Positions 49,923 through 58,627 of a DNA stretch of 64,000 nt are shown piece by piece. Both the position numbers and the translations under genes were made by a program. Each line of letters begins with the position of its first letter. The stretch's first letter is position 1. The DNA lies in assembly GCF_013113835.1 (NCBI RefSeq), contig NZ_VTYQ01000012.1:1-64000 (forward strand), written 5' to 3'. Below the pieces are notes generated by a model. That model was not told where the DNA came from, ran no database searches, and was given only the letters and a program-made list of their open reading frames with translations. Origin of the DNA: Vibrio sp. RE88 (GTDB taxonomy: Bacteria; Pseudomonadota; Gammaproteobacteria; Enterobacterales; Vibrionaceae).

Positions 49923-50750
49923 ATGTCTAAATCTATACTCATCACTGGTTGTTCGACCGGTATTGGTTACGTTTGTGCGCACGCACTCCACCAAAAAGGC
50001 TATCAAGTCATTGCGTCATGTCGACATACCGATGATGTTGAACGCCTGCGCAACGAAGGGCTAACGTGCATACAGCTAGATCTGGCTGATAGTGACAGCA
50101 TTTCAAGCGGGGTTAAAAAGGCACTAGAACTGACGAACGGCAAGCTTGGTGCTCTGTTTAACAATGGGGCTTATGGTCAACCGGGTGCGTTGGAGGATCT
50201 CCCCACTCAAGCTTTAAGAGAACAGTTTGAAACCAACTTTTTTGGCTGGCATCAGCTAGTATGCGAGATTTTACCGGTTTTGCGCCAGAATGGGCACGGC
50301 AGAATTATTCAAAACAGTTCCGTTCTTGGCTTTGCAGCGATGAAATATAGAGGCGCGTATAACGCTTCCAAGTTTGCGCTTGAAGGTTGGACAGACACAC
50401 TTCGATTAGAGCTGCACAACAGCGACATTCACATTAGCCTGATAGAGCCGGGGCCAATAGAGACTGAATTCAGAAAAAATGCGCTGCAAGCATTTCTAAA
50501 GTGGATTGATATCAAAGACAGCGTCCATCATCAGCAATACCAAGATCAATTACAGCGCTTAGAAAAAGAGTCTTCTAACAACTCGTTTGTTTTACCCGCT
50601 GAATCATGTATAGCGCCTCTTCTGCATGCACTAGAATCAGACAAACCTAAAATTCGCTACAGAGTCACCACACCAACCAAAGTGTTTGCCGTGTTAAAAC
50701 GGTTACTGCCTAGCCGATTATTGGATGGTATTTTGCGACGCGCTGCCTAA
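49923..50750 (+). CDS. Short-chain dehydrogenase (YbbO-like)
   Basis: This encodes 275 residues. The cofactor site TGCSTGIGY (8-16), the NNGAYG segment (about 80-85), the catalytic serine in NSSVLGF (about 136-142) and YNASK (Tyr/Lys pair about 150-154) define a classical SDR. The neighbours cnoX, qmcA and ybbJ follow in the E. coli ybbO-ybbN-qmcA-ybbJ relationship, which supports the YbbO assignment. The substrate is not evident. Confidence 0.88.
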   Translation: MSKSILITGCSTGIGYVCAHALHQKGYQVIASCRHTDDVERLRNEGLTCIQLDLADSDSISSGVKKALELTNGKLGALFNNGAYGQPGALEDLPTQALREQFETNFFGWHQLVCEILPVLRQNGHGRIIQNSSVLGFAAMKYRGAYNASKFALEGWTDTLRLELHNSDIHISLIEPGPIETEFRKNALQAFLKWIDIKDSVHHQQYQDQLQRLEKESSNNSFVLPAESCIAPLLHALESDKPKIRYRVTTPTKVFAVLKRLLPSRLLDGILRRAA

Positions 50751-50855
50751 AAATAAATCACCGAGTGTAATTTTTTCGTAACAATAAGACGCTAATTTAC
50801 ACCCTGAAGTTGTTCACTTCATGACCTCATTTAAGCGTTACATTCGGTAAAAGAC

Positions 50856-50921
50856 ATGACATTGAACCAGTTAAACTGGCTAAGTGTGGGTGTTGCGCTA
50901 ACATTGTTTATCGTTTTATAA
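50856..50921 (+). CDS. Possible 21-residue membrane micropeptide
   Basis: This frame begins MTLNQLNWL and ends ALTLFIVL, giving one hydrophobic segment from about residue 8 to 21. A weak purine stretch (GGTAAAAG) lies upstream of the ATG. A strong terminator follows 29 bases after the stop, so something is transcribed and ended here independently of the flanking genes. It could instead be a small RNA. Support is modest. Confidence 0.42.
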   Translation: MTLNQLNWLSVGVALTLFIVL

Positions 50922-50949
50922 ACACCTTCGCTTGCATTAGGCAGCAATC

Positions 50950-50976
50950 ACACCGCTTTCATAAGCGGTGTTTTTG
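50950..50976 (+). terminator. Terminator between the SDR gene and cnoX
   Basis: ACACCGCTT, TCAT and AAGCGGTGT form a perfect 9-bp hairpin followed by TTTTG. Confidence 0.88.
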
Positions 50977-51052
50977 TATCTGCTATTCCCTTGATATCTA
51001 TAGCAACCGCCCATATGTTTGTTGTATCCAACTCTTTGCAAGGAATCACCAA

Positions 51053-51907
51053 ATGCAATCTCCTTTTATTGTGGAACTGAGCGAACAGAACTTCCGTCAA
51101 GTACTGGAAGGCTCAATGCAAACGCCCGTACTTATTCATTTCTGGGCCCCAATGAGCCAAGAAAGCACTCAAATTATTCCCGAGCTGCAAAATCTTGCTC
51201 AACAATATAATGGAGCGTTCACACTGGCATTACTCAACTGCGAACAAGAGCAGATGATCGCAAGCCAGTTTGGTGTACAAGCTCTGCCCACCATTGCATT
51301 GTTTGTGAATGGTCAGCCTGTCGATGGCTTAGGCGGCCCTCAAGAGCTCCCTGCGATTCAAGCTATGCTAGCCAAGCATCTACCAAGCCAAGACGAGCTT
51401 AATCTAAAACAAGCCGTAGAATTTCTTCAAGCAGGCCAGCACGCTCAGGCTTTAGCGCTTCTTCAGGCATTGCCAGATGAGCTCAAACATAAAGGCGACG
51501 TAAAACTCGCTTTAGCAGACTGCTTACTAGAAACTCAGAGCTTTGATCAGGCTAAAGCCTTGCTAGATACCATCCCTATGGAATATCAGGACAACTACTA
51601 CAAAGGCTTAGTAGCAAAACTGGAGCTGCACGACCAAGCGGCGAACAGCCCTGAAATCCAGTCTCTTGAGAATGCGTTGAAAGAAAATCCAGCGGATGCC
51701 AAAAACGCCGCAGAACTGGCACTGAGCTACCATCAAGTTAATCGTGACGAAGAAGCACTCGAATTACTATGGACTTTCTTACGCAGTGATTTAAATGCTC
51801 TTGATGGCGACATGAAAAAGCACTTTATGGACATTCTCGCAGCACTAGGTCAGGGAAACCCAATTGCCGCGAAGTATCGTCGACAGCTCTACTCCGTACT
51901 CTATTAG
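51053..51907 (+). CDS. cnoX: Chaperedoxin CnoX (YbbN)
   Basis: This encodes 284 residues. An N-terminal thioredoxin fold (about 1-110) lacks the CxxC active site, with SQES at the usual position after FWAPM, as in YbbN. The C-terminal half has tetratricopeptide-like repeats (LKQAVEFLQAGQHAQALALL, LADCLLETQSFDQAKALLD, LALSYHQVNRDEEALELLW). CnoX protects proteins from overoxidation and works with GroEL. It sits between a ybbO-like SDR gene and qmcA-ybbJ, as in E. coli. Confidence 0.92.
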   Translation: MQSPFIVELSEQNFRQVLEGSMQTPVLIHFWAPMSQESTQIIPELQNLAQQYNGAFTLALLNCEQEQMIASQFGVQALPTIALFVNGQPVDGLGGPQELPAIQAMLAKHLPSQDELNLKQAVEFLQAGQHAQALALLQALPDELKHKGDVKLALADCLLETQSFDQAKALLDTIPMEYQDNYYKGLVAKLELHDQAANSPEIQSLENALKENPADAKNAAELALSYHQVNRDEEALELLWTFLRSDLNALDGDMKKHFMDILAALGQGNPIAAKYRRQLYSVLY

Positions 51908-52047
51908 TCTTCCTTATAAATCACCTTTAAAGCCGGCATGTCCGGCTTTAATTTTGCGCGAATTTAGCACTGGTTCTCATTTATGTCATTGTGCTGCCAC
52001 ATGAATTAAGCAACAATCGACATAATAACTTATACAAGGACTCAGAT

Positions 52048-52971
52048 ATGGCTATCGACTCTCTCATTACCATCGGCATTTTTCTCATTGTCGCTATTGC
52101 GTTCATCATGGCAGGCGTCAAGACTGTACCTCAGGGTAACCACTGGACCGTCGAGCGTTTTGGCCGCTACACCTTGACTCTAAAACCAGGCCTGAACATC
52201 ATCATTCCTTTTATTGACGGTATAGGTCATAAAATCAATATGATGGAGCGCGTGTTAGACATCCCCGCTCAGGAAGTTATTTCTAAAGATAACGCTAACG
52301 TCACCATCGATGCCGTCTGTTTTGTCCAAGTGGTCGATGCAGCGAAAGCCGCGTATGAAGTTAACGACCTAGAACACGCTATTCGTAACCTTACACTGAC
52401 TAATATCCGTACCGTCCTAGGCTCTATGGAGCTTGATGAGATGCTGAGTCAACGTGATATGATCAACAGCAAATTACTGTCTATTGTTGATGAAGCAACC
52501 AACCCTTGGGGTGTGAAAGTAACACGGATTGAAATCAAAGATGTGCAGCCACCAGCGGATCTAACCGCCGCCATGAATGCTCAAATGAAAGCAGAACGTA
52601 ACAAGCGTGCTGAGATATTAGAAGCTGAAGGTATTCGTCAGGCGGAGATCTTAAGAGCCGAAGGCCAGAAGCAATCGGAGATTTTGAAGGCGGAAGGTGA
52701 TAAACAAGCCGCGATACTTCAAGCAGAGGCTCGTGAACGAGCAGCTGAAGCCGAAGCGAGAGCAACAACTATGGTATCGGAAGCGATTGCCCAAGGTGAC
52801 ATGCAGGCTGTGAATTACTTCATTGCCCAAGGCTATACGGACGCATTGCGGGCGATTGGCCAAGCCGAAAATGGCAAGATTATCATGCTACCACTTGAGG
52901 CATCGGGGCTGATGGGTTCCGTGGCTGGTATCGCAGAAATGTTCAAGCATAAATCCGATCAAAATAAATAG
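52048..52971 (+). CDS. qmcA: SPFH/band-7 membrane protein QmcA
   Basis: This encodes 307 residues from the ATG at 52048, with AAGGA seven bases upstream. A membrane anchor (about 7-23) is followed by an SPFH domain with VPQGNHWTVERFGRYTLTLK and KDNANVTIDAVCFVQVVDAA. A long Ala/Glu-rich coiled coil (about 180-245, several AEG-type repeats such as AEILRAEGQKQSEILKAEGD) follows. QmcA is a stomatin-like inner-membrane protein that works with the NfeD-like YbbJ encoded next. Confidence 0.95.
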   Translation: MAIDSLITIGIFLIVAIAFIMAGVKTVPQGNHWTVERFGRYTLTLKPGLNIIIPFIDGIGHKINMMERVLDIPAQEVISKDNANVTIDAVCFVQVVDAAKAAYEVNDLEHAIRNLTLTNIRTVLGSMELDEMLSQRDMINSKLLSIVDEATNPWGVKVTRIEIKDVQPPADLTAAMNAQMKAERNKRAEILEAEGIRQAEILRAEGQKQSEILKAEGDKQAAILQAEARERAAEAEARATTMVSEAIAQGDMQAVNYFIAQGYTDALRAIGQAENGKIIMLPLEASGLMGSVAGIAEMFKHKSDQNK

Positions 52972-52979
52972 AGGTGCTC

Positions 52980-53432
52980 TTGTTCGAATTACTCGATTCT
53001 CTCAATTATTGGCACTGGCTAGCCTTCGGGCTAGCTTTACTGGCTGTGGAACTGCTTGGTACTGCTGGCTACTTTCTTTGGCTGGGTTTGTCAGCTTTAA
53101 TCGTCGGCCTACTACTTACTTTACTTCCGATGAGTTGGCAACTGCAGTGGATTGCGTTCAGTGTATTTTCGCTTATGACAACTTGGTTATGGTGGAGACG
53201 ACAGTTTAAGAAGGACTCCTCCGACGATCTAAACCGAGACTTAAACCAGAAGCAAAAACAACTCATTGGTCAGACAGTTCTGGTTGAAGAAAACCTAGCA
53301 CCAGGAAAGCATCGCATAAAAGTGGGGGATACCACCTGGTCAGCACAAACTGAACAGGCGATATCCGCAGGTACACTCGTAGAAATAACCCAAGTGAACG
53401 GTATTATTCTCACTATAGAAGAAAAAAAATAA
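52980..53432 (+). CDS. ybbJ: NfeD-like membrane protein YbbJ
   Basis: This encodes 150 residues from the TTG at 52980, five bases after GAGG; the alternative GTG at 52974 overlaps that RBS. Three membrane segments (about 8-70) are followed by an OB-fold NfeD domain (LIGQTVLVEENLAPGKHRIK, then VGDTTWSAQ). NfeD-type proteins partner SPFH proteins. It starts eight bases after the qmcA stop and ends at a terminator. Confidence 0.92.
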   Translation: MFELLDSLNYWHWLAFGLALLAVELLGTAGYFLWLGLSALIVGLLLTLLPMSWQLQWIAFSVFSLMTTWLWWRRQFKKDSSDDLNRDLNQKQKQLIGQTVLVEENLAPGKHRIKVGDTTWSAQTEQAISAGTLVEITQVNGIILTIEEKK

Positions 53433-53443
53433 TCTCTATCTCA

Positions 53444-53475
53444 GGCTCTTTGTCTTAACAAAGAGCCTTTTTTCT
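53444..53475 (+). terminator. Terminator of qmcA-ybbJ
   Basis: GGCTCTTTGT, CTTA and ACAAAGAGCC form a perfect 10-bp stem followed by TTTTTTCTT. Confidence 0.9.
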
Positions 53476-53547
53476 TCTAGAAACGCTTCCCTTGAAGTAA
53501 CAAGTGATAGTATTCAAATGCTTAGCGTATTATTGTCTTGAATTAAG

Positions 53548-53573
53548 TTGCTATTTATACCGACAAATAGCAA
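53548..53573. repeat. Inverted repeat TTGCTATTT/AAATAGCAA
   Basis: Perfect 9-bp arms enclose ATACCGAC. It lies in a 338-base gap that otherwise is AT-rich and without a gene until 53771. The loop core ATACCGA matches sequence at 40915 and 27967, so it may be a dispersed intergenic repeat. Confidence 0.6.
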
Positions 53574-53770
53574 TAATCAAACTCAACCTTCTCATTTCAA
53601 ACAAAATAACATTCTAACCATATCATTTAGTTATTAATTCATTTCCCACAAAAAGTAAGAGTTATTTATTAAAGAAAATTTTAAATAACTAAACTTTTTT
53701 TTGATCTTTCATCGTTAAGCGACATACTGATAAATATCTCTTTAATGGGATTTTTAGTGAGGTGTTTATT

Positions 53771-53947
53771 ATGAAATATTTCGTTGCGTTAGCATGTAGT
53801 CTTATTTTTAGTTTTTCGGTAGCAGCACAATCACCCGTAGGAAGCACTGCTTCGGGCCCAATAGTGAAATGTGAATTAAGTTCAGGGGTAGTTGAACGCA
53901 TGCCAATCGTTATATGTGAAAATAGCGATGGTACGGTAATGAGATGA
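53771..53947 (+). CDS. Small secreted protein
   Basis: This encodes 58 residues from the ATG at 53771, with GAGG eight bases upstream. A signal peptide (MKYFVALACSLIFSFSVAAQ) is followed by only about 38 mature residues containing two cysteines (VKCELSSG and VICENSDG), which could form one disulfide. No family is recognised. It stands alone with its own terminator. Confidence 0.65.
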   Translation: MKYFVALACSLIFSFSVAAQSPVGSTASGPIVKCELSSGVVERMPIVICENSDGTVMR

Positions 53948-53948
53948 A

Positions 53949-53975
53949 AAAAGGAGCCTTTCGGCTCCTTCTCTT
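53949..53975. terminator. Bidirectional terminator
   Basis: AAGGAGCC, TTTC and GGCTCCTT form the stem, with A and T runs on both sides, between the small secreted protein gene and the convergent lipoprotein gene. Confidence 0.85.
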
Positions 53976-53976
53976 T

Positions 53977-54777
53977 TTATAATTCTAGCAGTTGTTTAAT
54001 GACTGTTTTTCTTTCTTCTTTCGTTGCTTTCCCATACCAGTAACCAAACATTTCTTGTTGCTTGGAATCGGTTGTAAGCGTCAATTTGGTTGAGTTGCGA
54101 TTTTCAACCGCCCAGCTCAATAGATCATCACGTTGTTCTTTTGGCGTTTGCTCAAACCAATATTGCGTCATCTCTATCGCTTTTGAAGACGAGCTGTGCG
54201 CCACAGAAGTCGCAGCAGCAACAGGAGCAGCTACCACAGCCGGAGCTACATTAGAATTGGCGCTGTTCACAATAGCTTCAATGTAACCCGAAGGGATAGA
54301 GAAAGTAATGTTATTCGCATTCGACGCGGTCACATCAAATTTAAGATCTTGATACGGCTGCTGTGCGAGAAGCTGGCTAGACACTGGAAATCTGACATAC
54401 TGAGTTTGAGTACATACATCACTACAGGTTTCCGCTGATGCAGCGTAAGGCTTTAGAGCAACCTCTTTATTGCTACCTTCAACCATTACTGTTTTAAATT
54501 CGTTATAGTTTTTAAAGTACTGTAATTCCATTTTAATAAAAGAATCTGGTACGTTTTTTTTCTGTGTTGGAGTTACATAATTCAGCTCTAATGATGACTT
54601 CACCAACTGACTACCGTTCACTTCAAGTGCATCCGGCGTTAGTGATTTACCAACAATAATTTGATAGTTCTGTTTCGATTCAACTCGTTTTACTGCATCG
54701 GTAAAATCGCTTGTTGAATCTAACGTAGTACAACCTACCATCAATAAAGGAAGTGACGCTAAAATAATTTTCTTCAT
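53977..54777 (-). CDS. Lipoprotein with two YccT-type C-terminal motifs
   Basis: This encodes 266 residues from the ATG at 54777 with an AGG-rich RBS; the in-frame GTG at 54786 overlaps the RBS. Lipobox LMVGC (cysteine 16) makes it a lipoprotein. The N-terminal 180 residues are not recognised and hold a cysteine pair (AETCSDVCTQ). The C-terminus repeats a motif twice, EMTQYWFEQTPKEQRDDLLS and EMFGYWYGKATKEERKTVIK, both like the end of YccT/DUF2057. It lies 133 bases after a porin gene, mirroring the pair at 31-32.9 kb. Confidence 0.72.
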   Translation of the reverse strand: MKKIILASLPLLMVGCTTLDSTSDFTDAVKRVESKQNYQIIVGKSLTPDALEVNGSQLVKSSLELNYVTPTQKKNVPDSFIKMELQYFKNYNEFKTVMVEGSNKEVALKPYAASAETCSDVCTQTQYVRFPVSSQLLAQQPYQDLKFDVTASNANNITFSIPSGYIEAIVNSANSNVAPAVVAAPVAAATSVAHSSSSKAIEMTQYWFEQTPKEQRDDLLSWAVENRNSTKLTLTTDSKQQEMFGYWYGKATKEERKTVIKQLLEL

Positions 54778-54851
54778 ATAAACCACCCTGGAAATTACTC
54801 CGTTATATACTATTCGAATTACCCTTTATCTTCAGGCTCTACCTCTCAATA

Positions 54852-54881
54852 CAACAAACGCTGGCCAATAATGACCAGCGT
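54852..54881 (-). terminator. Terminator of the second porin gene
   Basis: ACGCTGG and CCAGCGT form the stem; on the minus strand TTTGTTGTATT follows. Confidence 0.65.
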
Positions 54882-54910
54882 ATTTTATTAAGAACTAAAT
54901 TGGGAAACTC

Positions 54911-55966
54911 TTAGAAACCGTACTCTAGACCAACACGAACAACAAATGTTTCTGTGTTTGTTAAACCATCTGAAGAAAGGATATCACGCTGGGCAATACG
55001 TACGTAAGGTACAAAACCATTATGAACGTACATCAGCTGACCAGATACAACGTTGTCTTCGTTATTCGTCTTAACGCCATCAGCTTCTGAGTCCATATTC
55101 GCTGCGTAACCTAGCTTGAAGCCCCATGGCCCTGTCCAGTATTGGCCAATAACAGAATATGAAGCCTGCTCTGATTTTGCACCACCTTGCTCATCAGACT
55201 CACCTGCTTTATATGCACCAGAAATACCAAAACCTGCAGGAAGAGATGCTTCAAAGCCGACTAGGTAACCAAACGTATCAGCCAGAGTACCAGCATCAGC
55301 ATCAGTTTGACGATCCGTTTCAGTTTCCAGTGCAGCATGGAAAGTTAAGCTGTCATTCAGACGATAGTGCGCGGCAGCACCGTAGAAGTAGTTATCTTTT
55401 ACGCTTGCATCACCACGACCAGTCGCCAGATTGAAAGTGAAACCGTTGTAATCAACTGAATCGTAGCGTGCCATATCACCATGACGGTCACGGTTGTATT
55501 TCACATCACCGCCCCAGTCCCATACAGCGCCTAGGCCTGGGTTTGCGTAAGGCCAGTCAATTACTTCATACATAGGCGTCAGCATACGACCAAAGCGTAC
55601 TTTACCCCAATCGCCTTTTAGGCCAAGGAACGTATCACGGTTACCCAGTGATGCACCGTCGCCATTTTCACCAACGTAGCCAGACTCAATCTGCATGAAA
55701 ACATTTACGTTTTCGTACATATCCTTGCTTGCACGGAAACCAATGCGTGATTCGTTTTCGTAGTCATAGCCTGTACCAGTATCTTTAGTAACACCTGCTT
55801 TCGTCTCTTCAGAGTCGTAGTTTACGATTGAGATCGCTGCCACACCGTAAGCTTGAACATTGAAGTCAGAGATAATACCAACCTGAGATGATTCAGCTGC
55901 TAATGCACCTGTAGAAACCATCGCCACTGCTGCACCAAGAAGAGTGCGTTTGAACATTTTTTCCAT
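54911..55966 (-). CDS. Gram-negative porin (second)
   Basis: This encodes 351 residues from the ATG at 55966, which has AGGAG seven bases upstream; the longer frame to 56011 is not credible. The signal peptide ends near GALAAE. Porin motifs include YENESRIGFRASKDMYENVN, VRFGRMLTPMYEVIDWPYAN and a final VGLEYGF. It shares the RMLTPMYE(V/L)IDWP and AVWDWGG blocks with the porin at 31.7 kb. Long AT-rich leader DNA lies upstream. Confidence 0.9.
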   Translation of the reverse strand: MEKMFKRTLLGAAVAMVSTGALAAESSQVGIISDFNVQAYGVAAISIVNYDSEETKAGVTKDTGTGYDYENESRIGFRASKDMYENVNVFMQIESGYVGENGDGASLGNRDTFLGLKGDWGKVRFGRMLTPMYEVIDWPYANPGLGAVWDWGGDVKYNRDRHGDMARYDSVDYNGFTFNLATGRGDASVKDNYFYGAAAHYRLNDSLTFHAALETETDRQTDADAGTLADTFGYLVGFEASLPAGFGISGAYKAGESDEQGGAKSEQASYSVIGQYWTGPWGFKLGYAANMDSEADGVKTNNEDNVVSGQLMYVHNGFVPYVRIAQRDILSSDGLTNTETFVVRVGLEYGF

Positions 55967-56011
55967 GGAAGAACTCCTAAAAATGGATATAGCTGTTTTT
56001 GTTGTTCTCAC

Positions 56012-56412
56012 CTTAAGTTGGCCGCCGAAGGGAGAATCATTTCCTATGACGAAAGCAAAAGATTAATCATTAATTTCTCACTTTCTAATTCTGCATACAC
56101 CCGGTGTATCCATGGCCTTAAGACTAACTTCGCGACAAAAAACATCAATCAGAACTTAATTTCTAAATAAAAAAATATGACCAGCTACAAATTTTTCTAA
56201 ACATAGTGATCAAGATCCAATTACCCTAATGATAATCAAAACAAAAACAACAAAATCATTAAAAATCAAAATCTTAAATATAAAAACAGATAAATTAACT
56301 TTGAAGTGACTCGCATAAAGATAATGGAAAAGGGAACTTTCTCAGTTATAAGATCTTGATCACTGCATTAATTTTGGCCTCTACAACCGTTAAAAACATC
56401 AGTATTTTTGCC
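56012..56412. other. Intergenic region upstream of the second porin
   Basis: No gene is visible in this AT-rich stretch. It should hold the porin promoter and leader on the minus strand. I see no named operator. A run of TAAAA/AAAAT segments occurs at 56160-56290. Confidence 0.4.
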
Positions 56413-56444
56413 ACAAAAAAAAACCACCCATATGGGTGGCTTTT
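56413..56444 (-). terminator. Terminator of ligA
   Basis: The palindrome CCACCCATATGGGTGG forms the stem; on the minus strand it is followed by nine T residues. Confidence 0.9.
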
Positions 56445-56461
56445 TACCATTGTAATTAGAT

Positions 56462-58471
56462 TTAGATGAGATCGACTAAGTCCTGCTCTGTTTTAATTTC
56501 TATGCCTAGTTCTTGTGCTTTGGCCAGTTTAGAGCCTGCATTTTCGCCAGCAAATAAAATGTCTGTTTTCTTACTCACACTCCCCGTCACTTTCGCACCT
56601 AGCGCCTGCAGTGCAGCTTTTGCATCATTTCTAGATAACTGTGACAAAGAACCAGTAAGAACCACCGTTTTTCCAGCTAAAGGCTGAGGAGTGTCTTCAC
56701 TCTGCTCTTCAATCTCAGGCCATTCTATCCCTTGGTCGAGAAGATCTTGGATGACTTGCTGGTTTTTATCCTGTGCAAAGAAAGCAATAACATGGCTGGC
56801 AACGATGTCACCAATATCAGAGACCTCAATAAGCTGCTCGTGATTAGCAGCTTTTACTGCATCCAAATTTTTAAAGTGCTGAGCGAGATTCGCTGCTGTG
56901 GCTTCGCCGACTTCTCGAATGCCAAGGGAATAGAGGAATCGAGGTAGCGTTGTCAACTTAGCTTTGTTTAACGCATCAACAACATTCTGCGCCGATTTCG
57001 GACCCATACGATCTAGGACGGTTATCACCCCCGCCGATAACTTGAATAAGTCTGCTGGTGTTTCAACCATCTCACGGTCCACGAGCTGTTCAATCACCTT
57101 CTCTCCAAGTCCGTCAACATCAAGAGCTTTGCGCGACACAAAGTGTTTAAGGGCTTCCTTGCGTTGCGCCTGACACACTAAGCCGCCAGAGCAACGAGCA
57201 ACCGCTTCACCTTCAACACGCTCCACTTCTGAGCTACACACAGGGCACTGTTCAGGGAATACGATGTCGCGAGCATTATCTGGTCGACGCTCTTCAATCA
57301 CAGAAACAATTTGTGGAATCACGTCTCCTGCACGACGAATGATGACGCTATCGCCAACTTTCACGCCAAGGCGTTCAATCTCATCCGCATTGTGCAATGT
57401 TGCGTTACTGACCGTCACACCGCCAACAAACACGGGTTCCAGTTTGGCAACAGGTGTAATCGCTCCAGTACGTCCAACTTGGAACTCAACATCATTCAGC
57501 AAGGTGATCTCTTCTTGCGCAGGAAACTTGTAAGCAATCGCCCAACGTGGCGCTCTAGCGACGAAGCCTAACTGTTCTTGCAATGCAATATCGTCGACTT
57601 TAATCACAATCCCATCGATTTCATAAGGTAAGGCTTCTCGACGCTCTAGAATGTCCTGATAGTAAGCTTTTACTTCGGTCAAATTAGCAACTCGACGGGT
57701 TTCAGGGCACATTGGCAGCCCCCAGCCTTTAAGTTGCAGAAAGCGCTCATAGTGGCTTTCAGACAATGCTGTGCCTTCCACAACACCAACGCTGTATGCG
57801 TAGAAGCTAAGAGGGCGTGTGGCGGTAATACGGGAATCCAGTTGGCGCAGACTGCCTGCTGCTGCATTACGTGGATTCACAAAGACTTTCTCGCCCTTTT
57901 TCTGGGCTTGCTGGTTCAATTTGTCGAAGCCTTCTTTTGGCATGAAGACCTCACCACGTACCTCGATACGTTGCGGCCAACCTTGACCACTCAACTTCAG
58001 AGGGATCGATTTGATAGTACGAACATTCTCAGTAATGTTCTCACCCGTAGTTCCGTCACCGCGAGTTGCAGCCTGAACTAAGATACCATTTTCATACAAT
58101 AAGCTGACGGCTAAGCCATCTAGCTTAGGCTCACAACAAAAGACATTGAATTCTGCCGTTGGAATACGATCAGACATGCGCTTGTGAAAACTTTCTAGCT
58201 CTTCATCATCGAAAGCGTTGTCCAGAGACAGCATCGGAATTTCGTGCGCCACTGACTGAAATCCGTCAAGCGGTTGCCCGCCGACTCGCTGACTAGGAGA
58301 GTCGATAGTCACCAAATCTGGATGTTCAGCCTCAAGCTCCAATAACTCACGCATCAGGCGATCATATTCCGCATCAGGAACTTCAGGATTGTCTTCCACA
58401 TAGTACTTAACTCCGTGGTAATGGAGCGTCTCGCGTAATTGATTGAGTCTTTCTTGAATCTCTTGTGACAT
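56462..58471 (-). CDS. ligA: NAD-dependent DNA ligase LigA
   Basis: This encodes 669 residues. The adenylation lysine is in CCEPKLDGLAVSLLYE (about residue 115). Domains in order are Ia and nucleotidyltransferase, OB fold, a four-cysteine zinc finger (CPVC ... CSGGLVCQAQ, about 408-432), helix-hairpin-helix repeats, and a C-terminal BRCT domain (about 590-669, LAGKTVVLTGSLSQLSRND). LigA seals nicks during replication. The neighbours zipA and cysZ agree with the order I recall from vibrios. Confidence 0.98.
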   Translation of the reverse strand: MSQEIQERLNQLRETLHYHGVKYYVEDNPEVPDAEYDRLMRELLELEAEHPDLVTIDSPSQRVGGQPLDGFQSVAHEIPMLSLDNAFDDEELESFHKRMSDRIPTAEFNVFCCEPKLDGLAVSLLYENGILVQAATRGDGTTGENITENVRTIKSIPLKLSGQGWPQRIEVRGEVFMPKEGFDKLNQQAQKKGEKVFVNPRNAAAGSLRQLDSRITATRPLSFYAYSVGVVEGTALSESHYERFLQLKGWGLPMCPETRRVANLTEVKAYYQDILERREALPYEIDGIVIKVDDIALQEQLGFVARAPRWAIAYKFPAQEEITLLNDVEFQVGRTGAITPVAKLEPVFVGGVTVSNATLHNADEIERLGVKVGDSVIIRRAGDVIPQIVSVIEERRPDNARDIVFPEQCPVCSSEVERVEGEAVARCSGGLVCQAQRKEALKHFVSRKALDVDGLGEKVIEQLVDREMVETPADLFKLSAGVITVLDRMGPKSAQNVVDALNKAKLTTLPRFLYSLGIREVGEATAANLAQHFKNLDAVKAANHEQLIEVSDIGDIVASHVIAFFAQDKNQQVIQDLLDQGIEWPEIEEQSEDTPQPLAGKTVVLTGSLSQLSRNDAKAALQALGAKVTGSVSKKTDILFAGENAGSKLAKAQELGIEIKTEQDLVDLI

Positions 58472-58579
58472 AACTAACTCTGTACTTAATCATTTTAACG
58501 ACCGATATCATATCGATGTCGGGATATAATTTGCAGGAGTATGAACAGGCTTTGTCTGGTTCGCAACTGTGCCATGTTC

Positions 58580-58609
58580 AAAAAAGAAAGGCTCCGGATT
58601 CGGAGCCTT
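58580..58609 (-). terminator. Terminator of zipA
   Basis: AAGGCTCCG, GATT and CGGAGCCTT form a perfect stem; on the minus strand TTTCTTTTTTG follows. Confidence 0.85.
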
Positions 58610-58627
58610 GATTGAATTATGGATAAC

